Assembly: GCF_001877785.1 (NCBI RefSeq)
Contig: NZ_MINN01000066.1
Location: 1 to 55,760, forward strand
Origin: Rossellomorea aquimaris
GTDB lineage: Bacteria > Bacillota > Bacilli > Bacillales > Bacillaceae_B
Direction of reading: 5' to 3'
Length of the DNA stretch: 55,760 nucleotides
A program made the translations under genes and the position numbers. The notes under the pieces were generated by a model. The model was given only the letters and a program-made list of their open reading frames with translations. It did not search any database and had not been told where the DNA came from. Positions 1 through 11,194 of this stretch are shown here, one piece after another; position 1 is the first letter of the stretch; every line of letters begins with the position of its first letter.

Positions 1-6
1 TATTCG

Positions 7-122
<116 letters not shown>

Positions 123-130
123 CAAATGTG

Positions 131-161
131 AAAAAGCAGCTCAGAAATGGGCTGTTTTTTT
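131..161 (+). terminator. rRNA operon terminator
   Basis: CAGCTC at about 136-141 pairs with GGGCTG at 148-153 around a short AGAAAT loop. The stem is extended by A:T pairs and followed by a run of seven T. It lies eight bases past the 5S end and would terminate the rRNA transcript. Confidence 0.9.
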
Positions 162-260
162 GCGGTTTTAAAGGTTTATATATAATTTTTGGTGGAAAAG
201 TGGGTGGAGGACGTTCGTTATGGGCTGAAATCGTCGTGATTTTTAGGGTGGGAGCGTATA

Positions 261-354
261 TATTATCAAAAACGATGGGTTTATTATCAAAAATCCCGAT
301 ATATTATCAAAAACGTCCCTTTTATTACCAAAAATCCAATTATATTATCAAAAC
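261..354. repeat. 20/21-bp periodic array 1 (TATTATCAAAAA units)
   Basis: Five copies of TATTATCAAAAA (one has TATTACC, the last is one A shorter) start at 261, 282, 302, 323 and 343, so the steps are 21, 20, 21 and 20 bp. The remaining 8-9 bases of each unit vary. The units are too short and diverged for a CRISPR array and do not match a DnaA box. The array lies 100 bp past the 5S terminator. Function unknown. Confidence 0.85.
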
Positions 355-360
355 CGTTAC

Positions 361-600
361 TAAGTCCGGCCCACACCAATTCCACACACCAACCGCCGAA
401 TATCCCGTAGATAACATCAACCCGCAATCAGCCGAGTAACACCCTCAACCTCCAACCCCTAACCAACTCCCAACCCGGCCATCAAAAATCCCCCATTAAC
501 CCAACACGCCCCCAAAACATACACTATCCAAGGCATCTTCACACACCCATCACAATCTCAAACAACATCCATTTTATACGTTTAAAAGTTTTCCAAAACA
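361..600. other. C-rich, G-poor gene-free stretch
   Basis: No credible coding region. By hand count this 240-base stretch has about 95 C and 18 G on the + strand, a skew far outside its neighbours. It lies between array 1 and the ctsR promoter. A transcript reading through the rRNA terminator would be C-rich and G-poor, the composition Rho prefers, so a Rho-loading function is one possibility (inference). Confidence 0.7.
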
Positions 601-627
601 GGAAAACTTCTAAGAGTGAGTTCTTAA

Positions 628-656
628 TTGCAAAGTTCGGGGCTCGATTGTATAAT
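628..656 (+). promoter_or_regulatory. ctsR operon SigA promoter
   Basis: TTGCAA at 628-633 and TATAAT at 651-656 are separated by 17 bp. It is the only good promoter before ctsR, and its start site would fall next to the CtsR operator. Confidence 0.85.
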
Positions 657-659
657 TAT

Positions 660-682
660 AGTCAAATATAGTCAAAGTCAAA
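660..682 (+). promoter_or_regulatory. CtsR operator with an extra half site
   Basis: AGTCAAA TAT AGTCAAA at 660-676 fits the CtsR direct-repeat heptad box (RGTCAAA, 3-bp spacer, RGTCAAA). A further GTCAAA follows directly at 677-682. The site overlaps the expected transcription start of the ctsR promoter, which fits autorepression of the operon relieved by heat or by McsB/ClpC action on CtsR. Confidence 0.92.
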
Positions 683-698
683 ATGAGGAGGAGGTCTG

Positions 699-1160
699 AT
701 GAGGAACATTTCCGACATCATTGAAAGTTATTTAAAGAATGTTTTGGATCTCAGTGAAAGTGAAATAGTCGAAATAAAAAGAAGCGAAATTGCGGATAAG
801 TTTCAATGTGTTCCTTCTCAAATCAATTATGTGATCAATACCCGTTTCACGATCGAGAGAGGGTATGTGGTTGAGAGTAAAAGGGGCGGAGGGGGCTATA
901 TCCGGATTATGAAGGTGAAGGCCCATGATCAGGTCCATCTTATAGATCAGCTTGTATCACTTGTGACGAAAGCGGTCAGTCAAAGTACGGCAGCAGATAT
1001 TGTTTTCAGGCTGGTTGAGGAAGATATCATTTCTGAGCGTGAAGCCAAGATCATGCTGAGCGTAATGGATCGTTCCGTGATAATGGTTGAATTGCCTGAA
1101 AGGGATATACTGCGCGGCAGAATGTTAAAGGCTATGCTGGATAGCTTGAAGTATGAGTAA
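699..1160 (+). CDS. ctsR: CtsR, class III stress-gene repressor
   Basis: A 153-residue winged-helix repressor that binds tandem heptads upstream of clp genes in low-GC Gram-positives. The N-terminal half carries the helix-turn-helix (about residues 25-50). The beta-wing contains Arg62 followed by four glycines (63-66), the tip that enters the minor groove and senses heat in B. subtilis CtsR. The C-terminal half is the dimerisation part, with ISEREAKIMLSVMDRS strongly conserved. The ATG follows a strong GAGGAGGAGG ribosome site. It opens an operon with mcsA, mcsB and clpC, whose products inactivate and degrade it. The CtsR box directly upstream shows autoregulation. Confidence 0.97.
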   Translation: MRNISDIIESYLKNVLDLSESEIVEIKRSEIADKFQCVPSQINYVINTRFTIERGYVVESKRGGGGYIRIMKVKAHDQVHLIDQLVSLVTKAVSQSTAADIVFRLVEEDIISEREAKIMLSVMDRSVIMVELPERDILRGRMLKAMLDSLKYE

Positions 1161-1178
1161 GGTTGAGAGGTGAGTTGG

Positions 1179-1727
1179 ATGATATGTCAAGAATGCAATG
1201 AGAGACCGGCCACTCTTCATTTTACAAAAGTGGTGAACGGGGAAAAGACGGAAGTGCATTTGTGTGAACACTGCGCCCAGGACAAGGGAGATCAGTTTAT
1301 GTTTGATTCTTCACCTGGATTTTCAGTTAACAACTTATTGGCCGGACTCCTTAATATATCACCTGCCTTCAAGCAGGCGAAAACTTCAGAGGTTCCTCAG
1401 CAAGAGGTTTTACAATGTGAAAAATGCAAGATGACGTTTCAGCAGTTTGTCAAAGTGGGAAGGTTTGGATGTTCTCACTGTTACGAGACCTTCAAATCGC
1501 AGCTTGATCCCATTTTAAAAAGAGTGCACAGCGGCAATGTCGAACATCACGGGAAAGTTCCCGAACGAATGGGCGGAGCCATCCATATAAAGAAAAAGAT
1601 ACTGGAATTGAGGACAGATTTACAGAACTCGATCGAAAATGAGGAGTTTGAGAAAGCGGCCGAAATCAGAGATGAAATCCGCTCCCTGGAAAAAGAGGTT
1701 AAAAAAGAGGGAGGAGATGAGCAATGA
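1179..1727 (+). CDS. mcsA: McsA, zinc-binding activator of the McsB arginine kinase
   Basis: 182 residues. Four CxxC pairs are visible (CQEC near the N-terminus, CEHC, CEKC, CSHC), which bind zinc in this family. The C-terminal quarter holds a UvrB/UvrC-type (UVR) helical hairpin, [18 protein letters not shown]. McsA activates McsB and links it to ClpC and CtsR. I chose the ATG at 1179 (MICQEC) because it matches the B. subtilis start and sits 6-8 bases after GAGAGGTGA; an in-frame GTG at 1170 is the alternative. The last four bases overlap the start of mcsB, which suggests translational coupling. Confidence 0.95.
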   Translation: MICQECNERPATLHFTKVVNGEKTEVHLCEHCAQDKGDQFMFDSSPGFSVNNLLAGLLNISPAFKQAKTSEVPQQEVLQCEKCKMTFQQFVKVGRFGCSHCYETFKSQLDPILKRVHSGNVEHHGKVPERMGGAIHIKKKILELRTDLQNSIENEEFEKAAEIRDEIRSLEKEVKKEGGDEQ

Positions 1728-2806
1728 GTCTTGAGAGATTCTTAAGTAATGCCGTCAGCTCATGGATGAATGATGAAGGTCCGAATTCCGATATCGTACT
1801 CAGCTCCCGGGTCCGCCTGGCCCGCAATTTCACCGATTTCCGTTTCTCGACTCTGTATTCAGCGGAAGAAGCAAAAGAAATTGTAGGCACGGTGAGGGAT
1901 AAAGTCCCTCATTACCCAAAAACTTTAGGCCAATTGGAATTTCTGGCCACGAATGAGATTCAACCTCTTCAAAAAAGGGTATTGATGGAGAAACACCTCA
2001 TTAGTCCGAATTTAGCGGAGAATGAGAATGAAGGTGCAGTTCTATTATCAAATGAAGAAGATGTAAGCATTATGATAAACGAAGAAGACCATATTCGAAT
2101 ACAGTGTCTATATCCGGGACTGCAGCTGAAAGAAGCGCTGAACCGGGCCAATGAGATCGACGATTGGTTTGAAAGTGAATTCGATTATGCGTTTGATGAA
2201 AAACGCGGATACTTAACGACGTGCCCGACGAATGTTGGCACGGGCCTCAGGGCCTCTGTCATGATGCACCTTCCCGGGCTTGTACTGACCCAGCAGCTGA
2301 ACCGCATCATTCCTGCCATTAACCAGCTCGGGCTGGTGGTGAGGGGTATTTACGGTGAAGGAAGTGAAGCCCTAGGAAATATCTTTCAAATTTCGAATCA
2401 GATCACGTTAGGAAAATCCGAAGAGGATATTGTGGAAGATTTATTAAGCGTCGTAAGGCAGATCATCGAAAAAGAAGAGTCCGCAAGGGAAGCATTAGTC
2501 AAGACATCAAACATACAATTAGAAGACAGAGTGTTCCGTTCGCTCGGGGTGCTTGAACACAGCCGCATTATCGAGTCCAAGGAAGCAGCGAAATGTTTAT
2601 CCGATGTAAGACTTGGAATCGATTTAGGATACATCAAAAACATATCCAAGAATATATTGAATGAACTAATGATTTTGACTCAGCCGGGATTCCTTCAGCA
2701 ATACTCGGGAGGGCCCCTCAGACCGAATGAACGAGATATAAGAAGGTCTTCTTTGATACGAGAGCGAATTAAATTAGATAAAGACGCATGTGAGGAGGAA
2801 GAATAA
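1724..2806 (+). CDS. mcsB: McsB, protein arginine kinase
   Basis: 360 residues, the catalytic domain of the phosphagen (guanidino) kinase family. It phosphorylates arginines on CtsR and on misfolded proteins, marking them for ClpCP. The nucleotide-binding segment SSRVRLARN is at residues 27-35. The active-site cysteine is Cys167 in the context [14 protein letters not shown], the same number as in B. subtilis. A C-terminal [13 protein letters not shown] segment resembles the phospho-arginine sensing region of homologues. It overlaps mcsA by 4 bp, and clpC begins 2 bp after its stop. Confidence 0.97.
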   Translation: MSLERFLSNAVSSWMNDEGPNSDIVLSSRVRLARNFTDFRFSTLYSAEEAKEIVGTVRDKVPHYPKTLGQLEFLATNEIQPLQKRVLMEKHLISPNLAENENEGAVLLSNEEDVSIMINEEDHIRIQCLYPGLQLKEALNRANEIDDWFESEFDYAFDEKRGYLTTCPTNVGTGLRASVMMHLPGLVLTQQLNRIIPAINQLGLVVRGIYGEGSEALGNIFQISNQITLGKSEEDIVEDLLSVVRQIIEKEESAREALVKTSNIQLEDRVFRSLGVLEHSRIIESKEAAKCLSDVRLGIDLGYIKNISKNILNELMILTQPGFLQQYSGGPLRPNERDIRRSSLIRERIKLDKDACEEEE

Positions 2807-2807
2807 T

Positions 2808-5249
2808 ATGATGTTTGGTCGATTTACAGAAAGAGCACAAAAGGTATTGGCACTGGCGCAGGAAGAAGCAATCCGCTTGGCACACAGTAATATTGGCACT
2901 GAACATATTTTATTGGGACTTGTCCGTGAAGGCGAAGGTATTGCAGCAAAAGCATTGACTGCACTTGGACTCAGCCCGGAAAAAATCCAGAAGGAAGTAG
3001 AAGGCCTCATCGGGAAAGGCACCGAGAAGTCCCAAACGATCCATTATACACCGAGAGCGAAGAAGGTCATCGAACTGTCGATGGATGAAGCGCGCAAGCT
3101 TGGCCACTCATATGTAGGTACGGAACATATTTTACTGGGTTTGATCCGTGAAGGTGAAGGCGTGGCAGCGAGAGTACTTGGAAACCTCGGCGTCAGCTTG
3201 AATAAGGCAAGGCAGCAGGTGCTGCAGCTCCTTGGCAGTAATGATTCGAACAATCACCAGGGAGGCGGCAGCACAAACGCGAACACCCCGACGCTAGACA
3301 GCCTGGCGCGTGATTTGACTGCGATTGCCCGCGAAGGAAGCCTTGATCCGGTAATCGGGCGAAGCAAAGAAATCCAGCGTGTCATCGAGGTATTGAGCCG
3401 GCGCACGAAAAACAATCCGGTGCTGATCGGTGAGCCCGGCGTAGGTAAAACCGCCATTGCAGAAGGGCTTGCCCAGCAGATCATCGCCAATGAAGTGCCG
3501 GAGATCCTCCGTGACAAGCGCGTTATGACACTCGATATGGGAACGGTTGTCGCAGGTACGAAATACCGCGGTGAATTCGAGGACCGCCTGAAGAAGGTGA
3601 TGGATGAAATCCGTCAGGCAGGAAACATCATCCTGTTCATCGATGAGCTTCATACCTTGATCGGTGCCGGCGGGGCGGAGGGAGCGATCGATGCTTCCAA
3701 TATCCTGAAACCTTCCCTTGCACGCGGTGAACTGCAATGTATCGGTGCGACTACCCTGGATGAGTACCGCAAGTATATTGAAAAGGATGCAGCACTCGAA
3801 CGCCGCTTCCAGCCTATCCAGGTGAATGAACCGACAGCGGAAGAGTCCATCCAGATTCTAAAAGGGCTTCGTGACCGCTATGAAGCTCACCACCGTGTAT
3901 CAATCACGGATAATGCCATCGAAGCAGCGGTTAAATTATCAGACCGTTATATTTCAGACCGGTTCCTGCCGGATAAAGCGATCGATTTAATTGATGAAGC
4001 TGGCTCGAAAGTCCGTCTTCGCTCTTATACAACTCCTCCGAATCTGAAGGAGCTTGAATCAAAGCTTGAAGAAATTCGCAAAGAAAAGGATGCGGCGGTT
4101 CAAAGCCAGGAGTTTGAAAAAGCTGCGTCACTTCGCGATACAGAACAGAAACTTCGCGAAGAGCTGGAAGAAACGAAGAATACGTGGAAAGAAAAGCAGG
4201 GACAGGAAAATACAGAAGTGACCGTCGAAGATATCGCGACAGTCGTATCAAACTGGACGGGAGTGCCTGTATCAAAACTGGCGCAGACTGAAACGGACCG
4301 CCTGTTGAAGCTTGAAGAAATCCTTCATTCAAGGGTGATCGGCCAGTCTGAAGCGGTGGTGGCCGTTTCAAAAGCTGTACGCCGTGCCCGTGCAGGACTG
4401 AAGGACCCTAAGCGTCCGATCGGTTCCTTCATATTCCTCGGTCCTACTGGTGTAGGGAAAACAGAACTTGCCCGTGCGCTGGCAGAGTCCATGTTCGGTG
4501 ACGAGGAAGCGATGATCCGGATTGACATGTCCGAGTACATGGAAAAGCATTCGACTTCAAGACTCGTCGGGTCTCCTCCGGGCTACGTGGGGTACGATGA
4601 AGGCGGACAGCTGACGGAAAAAGTGCGCCGCAAGCCTTACTCCGTCATCCTGCTGGATGAGATAGAAAAGGCTCACCCGGATGTCTTCAATATCCTGCTT
4701 CAAGTACTTGAAGACGGGCGATTGACCGACTCCAAGGGAAGAACGGTCGACTTCAGGAATACTGTGTTAATTATGACATCGAATGTCGGTGCACAGTCGC
4801 TTAAGAGCAATAAGTATGTCGGCTTCAATATCCAGGATGGAAAAGCAGATTACAAAGATATGAAAGGGAAGGTCATGGAAGAGCTTAAGAGAGCATTCCG
4901 TCCTGAGTTCCTGAACCGTATCGACGAAATCATCGTCTTCCATTCATTAGAGAAGGAACATCTGAAAGAAATCGTCACCTTGATGTCCGATCAGCTTACG
5001 AAACGCCTGAAGGAGCAGGATATCCATATCGAACTCACTTCCGCTGCGAAAGAAAAGATTGCGGATGAAGGATTCGATCCTGAGTATGGGGCCAGACCGC
5101 TGCGCCGTGCAATTCAAAAGCACGTCGAAGATAAGCTGTCAGAAGAACTCCTGAGAGGGAAGGTTCTTACAGGTCAAAATATCTTGATTGATGTCGAAGA
5201 TAAGGAATTCGTTGTAAAAGTACAAGAAGAAGCAAATACCACTACCTGA
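2808..5249 (+). CDS. clpC: ClpC, AAA+ unfoldase of the ClpCP protease
   Basis: 813 residues, two AAA+ modules. The N-domain (1-145) shows two Clp-N repeats, each with GTEHILLGL. The first Walker A is GEPGVGKT at 208-215, with LFIDELH as Walker B. A UVR-type middle domain with [14 protein letters not shown] is specific for ClpC and binds adaptors such as MecA and McsA/B. The second Walker A is GPTGVGKT near 545. KYVGFNIQD near 670 carries the VGF loop that docks ClpP. I took the ATG at 2808 (MMFGRF) because it matches B. subtilis ClpC and follows GAGGAGGAAG; an upstream in-frame start at 2790 lies inside mcsB. An intrinsic terminator follows. Confidence 0.98.
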   Translation: MMFGRFTERAQKVLALAQEEAIRLAHSNIGTEHILLGLVREGEGIAAKALTALGLSPEKIQKEVEGLIGKGTEKSQTIHYTPRAKKVIELSMDEARKLGHSYVGTEHILLGLIREGEGVAARVLGNLGVSLNKARQQVLQLLGSNDSNNHQGGGSTNANTPTLDSLARDLTAIAREGSLDPVIGRSKEIQRVIEVLSRRTKNNPVLIGEPGVGKTAIAEGLAQQIIANEVPEILRDKRVMTLDMGTVVAGTKYRGEFEDRLKKVMDEIRQAGNIILFIDELHTLIGAGGAEGAIDASNILKPSLARGELQCIGATTLDEYRKYIEKDAALERRFQPIQVNEPTAEESIQILKGLRDRYEAHHRVSITDNAIEAAVKLSDRYISDRFLPDKAIDLIDEAGSKVRLRSYTTPPNLKELESKLEEIRKEKDAAVQSQEFEKAASLRDTEQKLREELEETKNTWKEKQGQENTEVTVEDIATVVSNWTGVPVSKLAQTETDRLLKLEEILHSRVIGQSEAVVAVSKAVRRARAGLKDPKRPIGSFIFLGPTGVGKTELARALAESMFGDEEAMIRIDMSEYMEKHSTSRLVGSPPGYVGYDEGGQLTEKVRRKPYSVILLDEIEKAHPDVFNILLQVLEDGRLTDSKGRTVDFRNTVLIMTSNVGAQSLKSNKYVGFNIQDGKADYKDMKGKVMEELKRAFRPEFLNRIDEIIVFHSLEKEHLKEIVTLMSDQLTKRLKEQDIHIELTSAAKEKIADEGFDPEYGARPLRRAIQKHVEDKLSEELLRGKVLTGQNILIDVEDKEFVVKVQEEANTTT

Positions 5250-5259
5250 TCACCTGGTG

Positions 5260-5302
5260 AAAAGAGGTACACGTAAAAGAAAGGCGTGTACCTCTTTTTT
5301 AA
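5260..5302 (+). terminator. ctsR operon terminator
   Basis: AAAGAGGTACACG and CGTGTACCTCTTT form a 13-bp perfect stem around a short A-rich loop, followed by a T run. It begins about 10 bp after the clpC stop. Confidence 0.93.
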
Positions 5303-5403
5303 TAATTTTTACTTTTAGATATGTTGGTTTTTCAATTTGCTCCAGCGTTTGAATGGAATGCAATACTGGAGTTCTTTCATACATACTCACGAAGGGCTTT
5401 TCA

Positions 5404-5432
5404 TTGAAAGGATTACACAAAATCGTTACAAT
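5404..5432 (+). promoter_or_regulatory. Candidate radA promoter
   Basis: TTGAAA at 5404-5409 and TACAAT at 5427-5432 with a 17-bp spacer, about 65 bp before the radA start. It lies downstream of the clpC terminator, so the radA-disA genes can be transcribed independently. Confidence 0.65.
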
Positions 5433-5496
5433 CAATCCAACAGGATTGGTATGAATTAACGTTCGTTAAAATAGAGTAGAAGAGGAGAAGACTGAT

Positions 5497-6873
5497 TTGG
5501 CAAAGAAAAAGACGAAGTTTGTATGTTCATCGTGCGGATACGAATCTCCTAAATGGATGGGGAAATGCCCCGGCTGTGGTGAGTGGAACACGATGGTAGA
5601 AGAGGTGGCCATCACTGGGAAGCAGCCCAGGGCTGCTTTTATGCACAGCGAAAAAACGGGACCTTCAAAGGCTGAGAAACTATCATCCATCGAAACCCGT
5701 CAGGAACCGCGGGTACTAACCGAATCAAGGGAATTGAACCGTGTCCTTGGCGGCGGGGTGGTACCGGGCTCGCTGGTTTTAATAGGGGGAGATCCGGGTA
5801 TAGGGAAATCTACTTTACTGCTCCAGGTTTCCTCGCAGCTTGCACGGCAAAATCAGAAAGTCTTGTATATTTCAGGTGAAGAATCGATCAAGCAGACAAA
5901 GATGCGTGCGGATCGGTTGAATATAAAAGGTGATGAACTATATATCTATGCAGAAACCAATTTAGAGTCCATCCATCAGACGATCGAGCATCTGGCGCCT
6001 GACTTCGTGATCATCGACTCCATACAGACGATCTATCATCCTGAGGTGACGTCTGCACCTGGCAGTGTTTCACAGGTTCGTGAATGTACGGCGGATCTGA
6101 TGAGAATCGGAAAAACGAAAGGCATTGCCATCTTCATTGTGGGGCATGTTACTAAAGAAGGATCTATTGCAGGACCCAGACTGCTCGAACATATGGTTGA
6201 TACGGTTCTTTATTTTGAAGGGGAGCGCCATCATTCCTATCGTATTTTAAGAGCGGTGAAAAACCGTTTTGGCTCTACGAATGAGATGGGTATTTTTGAA
6301 ATGAAAGAGTTGGGTCTTGAAGAGGTGTCCAATCCTTCGGAAATTTTCCTTGAGGAGCGCTCTGAAGGAGCGACAGGGTCCACTGTCGTCGCTTCAATGG
6401 AAGGGACGCGGCCCGTACTTGTTGAGATTCAGGCGCTGGTCACTCCGACAAGTTTCAATAATCCTCGCCGTATGGCGACAGGAATCGATCACAGCAGGGT
6501 ATCCCTGATCATGGCTGTATTGGAGAAGCGTGTGGGAATGCTCTTACAGCAGCAGGATGCCTATCTTAAAGTGGCCGGGGGGGTAAAGCTTGATGAACCG
6601 GCAATCGACTTGGCGGTTGCTGCGAGCATAGCCTCCAGTTTCCGTGATAAAGCATCTAATCCCCATGACTGCATCATCGGGGAAGTAGGACTTACTGGTG
6701 AAATCAGGAGGGTTTCGAGGATTGAACAACGGGTTCAGGAAGCAGCCAAATTAGGGTTCAAGCGTGTAATCGTGCCTCAGAATAATTTGAGCGGATGGCA
6801 CCCGCCTTCTGATATCAATGTTGTGGGAGTAGCCACCATAAACGAGGCACTGGCCCTTATTTTAGGAGGATAA
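5497..6873 (+). CDS. radA: RadA, DNA repair ATPase/helicase
   Basis: 458 residues. The order is a C4 zinc finger (CSSC ... CPGC, residues about 10-27), a RecA-type ATPase core with Walker [11 protein letters not shown] near residue 90, the RadA signature KNRFG near 255, and a C-terminal Lon-like domain. RadA promotes branch migration and processing of recombination intermediates and in B. subtilis works with DisA. The start is TTG, preceded by GAGGAGAAG at good spacing, and the next codons (AKKKTKF) match homologues. The disA start follows 6 bp after the stop, so the two genes are probably co-transcribed. Confidence 0.96.
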   Translation: MAKKKTKFVCSSCGYESPKWMGKCPGCGEWNTMVEEVAITGKQPRAAFMHSEKTGPSKAEKLSSIETRQEPRVLTESRELNRVLGGGVVPGSLVLIGGDPGIGKSTLLLQVSSQLARQNQKVLYISGEESIKQTKMRADRLNIKGDELYIYAETNLESIHQTIEHLAPDFVIIDSIQTIYHPEVTSAPGSVSQVRECTADLMRIGKTKGIAIFIVGHVTKEGSIAGPRLLEHMVDTVLYFEGERHHSYRILRAVKNRFGSTNEMGIFEMKELGLEEVSNPSEIFLEERSEGATGSTVVASMEGTRPVLVEIQALVTPTSFNNPRRMATGIDHSRVSLIMAVLEKRVGMLLQQQDAYLKVAGGVKLDEPAIDLAVAASIASSFRDKASNPHDCIIGEVGLTGEIRRVSRIEQRVQEAAKLGFKRVIVPQNNLSGWHPPSDINVVGVATINEALALILGG

Positions 6874-6879
6874 TAAGGT

Positions 6880-7950
6880 ATGGAAGAGAGAAAAACCGAG
6901 AAATCGATATCGGATATTTTGCAATTTGTCGCACCCGGTGCCCCGATCAGAGAGGGTATAGATAATGTGCTCAGGGCCAAAACGGGAGGTCTGATCGTTG
7001 TCGGCTATAATGACAAAGTCAGATCCGTGGTCGATGGCGGGTTTCATATTAACAGCCCGTTTTCCGCGAGCTACTTGTATGAACTTGCGAAGATGGACGG
7101 AGCGATCATTTTGAATGATGCCGGTACGAAGATCCTTTATGCCAATGCCCAGCTGGCTCCTGACGTGTACGTACCTTCCACCGAAACCGGGATGAGGCAC
7201 CGGACGGCTGAAAGGGTTGCGAGGCAGACAAAGGCCCTCGTGATCGCCATTTCCCAAAGGCGCAATGTCATCACGCTTTATCAAGGTGATTTTCGATACG
7301 CGCTCAAGGATATATCGGTTATTTTAACGAAGGCAAACCAGGCCATACAGACTTTGGAAAAGTACAAAGTCGTACTTGATCAGAGCATTTCAAATCTGTC
7401 CGTCCTTGAATTTGAGGAGCTTGTCACACACGGCGACCTTCTTCAAGTACTTCACCGCTTTGAAATGGTTCTCCGCATCAAGAATGAACTGTTGACCTAT
7501 CTGAGTGAGCTTGGAACGGAAGGAAGGCTGATCCGCCTCCAGATGAATGAGCTGCTTGCGGATATAGAAGAGGAAGCGATGCTGATCATCAGGGATTACG
7601 CGCATAACCGGGATATCAAGCCATTCGAAGTATTATACAAATTCCAGGAGCTTGTCCACTCTGAGGTGCTCGATGATAATGTCCTGCTTAAACTTCTCGG
7701 CCACCTCGGCTACGTGCACCACGATGATGCCATCTGTCCGCGGGGATACCGAGTTCTGAATAAAATTCCACGTCTTCCGATTGTCATCATTGAAAATCTG
7801 ATCACGGAATTTGAGTCACTGCCGAAAGTGTGCAGTGCTTCAGTGGATGACCTGGATGAAGTGGAGGGCATCGGGGAAGTAAGGGCCCGAAAAATAAAAG
7901 AGGGACTCAAGCTCATAAAAGAACAGACGTTTGCAGACCGTCAATTGTAG
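6880..7950 (+). CDS. disA: DisA, DNA-integrity scanning diadenylate cyclase
   Basis: 356 residues. The N-terminal DAC domain makes c-di-AMP from two ATP; its DGA motif (MDGAIILN, near 76) and RHRTAER motif (near 107) are intact. A helical spine follows, and the C-terminus is a RuvA-like helix-hairpin-helix DNA-binding domain ([18 protein letters not shown]). It scans DNA and stops at branched structures, lowering c-di-AMP output. The adjacent radA fits the known DisA-RadA partnership. Confidence 0.97.
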   Translation: MEERKTEKSISDILQFVAPGAPIREGIDNVLRAKTGGLIVVGYNDKVRSVVDGGFHINSPFSASYLYELAKMDGAIILNDAGTKILYANAQLAPDVYVPSTETGMRHRTAERVARQTKALVIAISQRRNVITLYQGDFRYALKDISVILTKANQAIQTLEKYKVVLDQSISNLSVLEFEELVTHGDLLQVLHRFEMVLRIKNELLTYLSELGTEGRLIRLQMNELLADIEEEAMLIIRDYAHNRDIKPFEVLYKFQELVHSEVLDDNVLLKLLGHLGYVHHDDAICPRGYRVLNKIPRLPIVIIENLITEFESLPKVCSASVDDLDEVEGIGEVRARKIKEGLKLIKEQTFADRQL

Positions 7951-8164
7951 AGGCTAGTCAAAAAGACCCTGTTATGATACAATGGTATCTTTTTCAAAAA
8001 ATTGACAGTCAGACCCGGACGTGTTAGCCTTTTTTTAAGACCCTCATTAAACTGGGGTTCACTGTATCAAAAATATTTCTTTTGGGTTAAATTCACGAAG
8101 TTTTCCTATTTCGCACGTTTTAAAAATAGCAAATTGTTTATAATGAGTAGGAGGAGGTGAGGGA

Positions 8165-9256
8165 ATGTTAAAGAATATCGTAAAAGCATGCTTCCTTATC
8201 GTAGGCGGGACTCTTGGGATCTTTCTTCTTCCCGAATTGTTGACCGTACTAAATCTATCTGACATTCCTTTGTTAAATAACCCTTATATGACTGCCATAT
8301 TTGGTGCCATTATCTTTTATATTCTTACGTTTTGGGCGGTCGAGTACGTGGTCAATTTCGTTAAGTGGTTTGAAGATAGTCTCGTAAAAGCGCCAGTCAC
8401 TGATTTATTATTCGGCAGCCTCGGCCTGATTATCGGACTTTTTGTAGCTTATTTATTTGGTATTCCTTTTAATCAGATGGAAATTCCGATCGTGAATACA
8501 GTTGTTCCGATTCTATTAACTTTGATTCTTGGTTATCTGGGATTCCAGGTTGGCTTTAAAAAGAGAGACGAACTGACGAACCTGTTTCCGGCAGCCGGCA
8601 AAGGCAGGAAAAAAGGGTCTGAGGAAGACCTTGAGGAGAACGGGGTTAAAACACTTAAGATTTTGGATACAAGCGTAATCATCGACGGACGTATCGCGGA
8701 TATCTGTCAGACCGGATTCCTTGAAGGGATCGTCGTCATCCCTCAATTCGTCCTGGAGGAGCTGCAGCACATTGCCGATTCATCGGATGTGTTGAAGCGA
8801 AACCGCGGACGGAGGGGTCTTGATATTTTAAACCGCATCCAGAAAGAACTGCCGGTCGAGGTTCAGATTTACGAAGGAGACTTTGAAGAAATCCAGGAAG
8901 TTGATTCGAAGCTTGTTAAACTGGCAAAGCTTACGAACGGCATCGTCGTTACGAATGACTTCAACCTTAATAAAGTCTGTGATCTTCAAAGTGTACAAGT
9001 TTTGAACATCAATGATCTGGCAAATGCCGTGAAGCCTGTTGTCCTCCCTGGAGAGGAAATGAAAGTTCAGGTGATCAAGGATGGTAAGGAACATAATCAA
9101 GGTATCGCATACTTGGACGACGGAACGATGATCGTCGTCGAAGAAGGCCGCAACTACATCGGCAAATACATCGACGTCCTTGTAACAAGCGTCCTGCAAA
9201 CATCCGCAGGCCGAATGATCTTCGCCAAGCCCAAACAACTAGAAAAAGCACTATAA
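8165..9256 (+). CDS. yacL: YacL-type membrane PIN/TRAM protein
   Basis: 363 residues. Four hydrophobic segments fill the first 135 residues. A PIN nuclease-like domain follows, starting at [14 protein letters not shown], with acidic residues also in VTNDFNLN. The C-terminal 60 residues form a TRAM RNA-binding domain. PIN domains of this type are predicted Mg-dependent ribonucleases, and the substrate is unknown to me. The ATG follows AGGAGGTGAGGGA. A TATAAT at 8139-8144 lacks a clear -35 and is too close to the ribosome site to be convincing. A hairpin terminator lies 44 bp downstream. Confidence 0.93.
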   Translation: MLKNIVKACFLIVGGTLGIFLLPELLTVLNLSDIPLLNNPYMTAIFGAIIFYILTFWAVEYVVNFVKWFEDSLVKAPVTDLLFGSLGLIIGLFVAYLFGIPFNQMEIPIVNTVVPILLTLILGYLGFQVGFKKRDELTNLFPAAGKGRKKGSEEDLEENGVKTLKILDTSVIIDGRIADICQTGFLEGIVVIPQFVLEELQHIADSSDVLKRNRGRRGLDILNRIQKELPVEVQIYEGDFEEIQEVDSKLVKLAKLTNGIVVTNDFNLNKVCDLQSVQVLNINDLANAVKPVVLPGEEMKVQVIKDGKEHNQGIAYLDDGTMIVVEEGRNYIGKYIDVLVTSVLQTSAGRMIFAKPKQLEKAL

Positions 9257-9299
9257 AAAGAAAAGAGATAGCGGTTATTACAGTCGCTGCATCATACGT

Positions 9300-9346
9300 A
9301 AGTCAGTCTGAAAGGTGAACCAATCTTTCAGGCTGGCTTATTTTAT
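9300..9346 (+). terminator. Terminator after yacL
   Basis: AAGTCAGTCTGAAAG pairs with CTTTCAGGCTGGCTT across a 10-base loop, followed by a modest T-rich tract (ATTTTAT). Likely a terminator, though the T tract is not strong. Confidence 0.7.
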
Positions 9347-9424
9347 ACTCAGTAGTCAGCAAAGGTTTGTAACAAGCATTTTAGTTCTAAATAAAGGATA
9401 TTGTTTAAGAATAAGGACAATCCA

Positions 9425-9548
9425 GCTTTTGATTGGGGTGCAAGACGCAGACTCCTGCGGGAAAAGCGTGTTAGGTGAGACCCCGCAGGCGAAGCCGAGG
9501 TTCACCAACCGCCCGCGGAAAGCGAAGTCTTGCACGGAAATCAAAAGC
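9425..9548 (+). repeat. Family A long-hairpin repeat, copy 1
   Basis: 124-bp element whose ends pair: GCTTTTGATT at 9425-9434 with AATCAAAAGC at 9539-9548, and TGCAAGAC with GTCTTGCA further in. The interior has the shared core GACTCCTGCGGGAAAAGCG, GAGACCCCGCAGGCG and CCGCCCGCGGAAAGCGA. The same core recurs at 10952-11078, 50463-50589 (inverted) and 53992-54219. Open frames across it are by-products of repeat composition. It occupies the yacL-ispD gap. Confidence 0.88.
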
Positions 9549-9622
9549 GGTGATTTAAGGCGTATCTTTATATTACAACCCTACAAAAGAACCTAATCAT
9601 TATAACATCCACCAACTTTGCC

Positions 9623-9651
9623 CTGACTCCCCCAATACGGTAAGCTATAAT
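9623..9651 (+). promoter_or_regulatory. Candidate ispD promoter
   Basis: TATAAT at 9646-9651, with CTGACT 17 bp upstream at 9623-9628 as a weak -35, 37 bp before the ispD start. Confidence 0.55.
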
Positions 9652-9685
9652 AAAGACTGACCAACGAAAGAGACAAAGGAGTTAA

Positions 9686-10868
<1,183 letters not shown>

Positions 10869-10951
10869 CTCAGGTGGTAATGTAATGCTTTTTTAGAAGT
10901 ACTGTTTCTTGATAGAGGGTTTAGAAAAGGGATCAATGATTCCACAACTAA

Positions 10952-11078
10952 GTTGATTGGAGCGGAAGGTACTCGACTCCTGCGGGAAAAGCGAGTCGAG
11001 GGAGACCCCGCAGGCGCAGAGCGCCGAGGAGGCTTCCGGACCGCCCGCGGAAAGCGAGTGCCTTCAGCGGAAATCAAC
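10952..11078 (+). repeat. Family A long-hairpin repeat, copy 2
   Basis: 127-bp element with pairing ends: GTTGATT at 10952-10958 with AATCAAC at 11072-11078, then CGGAAGGTACTCG against CGAGTGCCTTCAG. The core reads ACTCCTGCGGGAAAAGCGAG, then GAGACCCCGCAGGCGCAGAG, then CCGCCCGCGGAAAGCGAGTG. It fills most of the ispF-gltX gap. The two arms covary with each other rather than matching copy 1, which argues for selection or formation as a hairpin. Confidence 0.88.
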
Positions 11079-11124
11079 GGACCCATTTAGAAGGTTCCCA
11101 AAGAAACAATCAAACAAAATCCGC

Positions 11125-11153
11125 TTTATTCCCTTTCTCAACGGTGTTAAAAT
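11125..11153 (+). promoter_or_regulatory. Weak candidate gltX promoter
   Basis: TAAAAT at 11148-11153 is preceded by TGT (extended -10), with a poor -35 TTTATT at 11125-11130. It is 42 bp before the gltX start. The call is tentative. Confidence 0.35.
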
Positions 11154-11194
11154 AAGCAGAGGATTCAAGCACGTATCTAAAGGAGGAAACACCC

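Noticed and set aside
261..354. CRISPR array or DnaA-box cluster
   Set aside because: Heads are only about 12 bp, steps are 20-21 bp and there is no leader or cas gene. TTATCAAAAA does not match the DnaA box TTATNCACA.
3294..3737. Long minus-strand frame inside clpC
   Set aside because: Antisense shadow of a highly conserved gene with strong codon bias; no independent signals.
8002..8030. TTGACA at 8002 as a yacL promoter
   Set aside because: The hexamer 17 bp downstream is TAGCCT, a poor -10, so the match is probably chance.
9315..9596. Small protein encoded across family A copy 1
   Set aside because: Frame follows the repeat core, similar frames appear in the other copies and on both strands, and no ribosome site is present.
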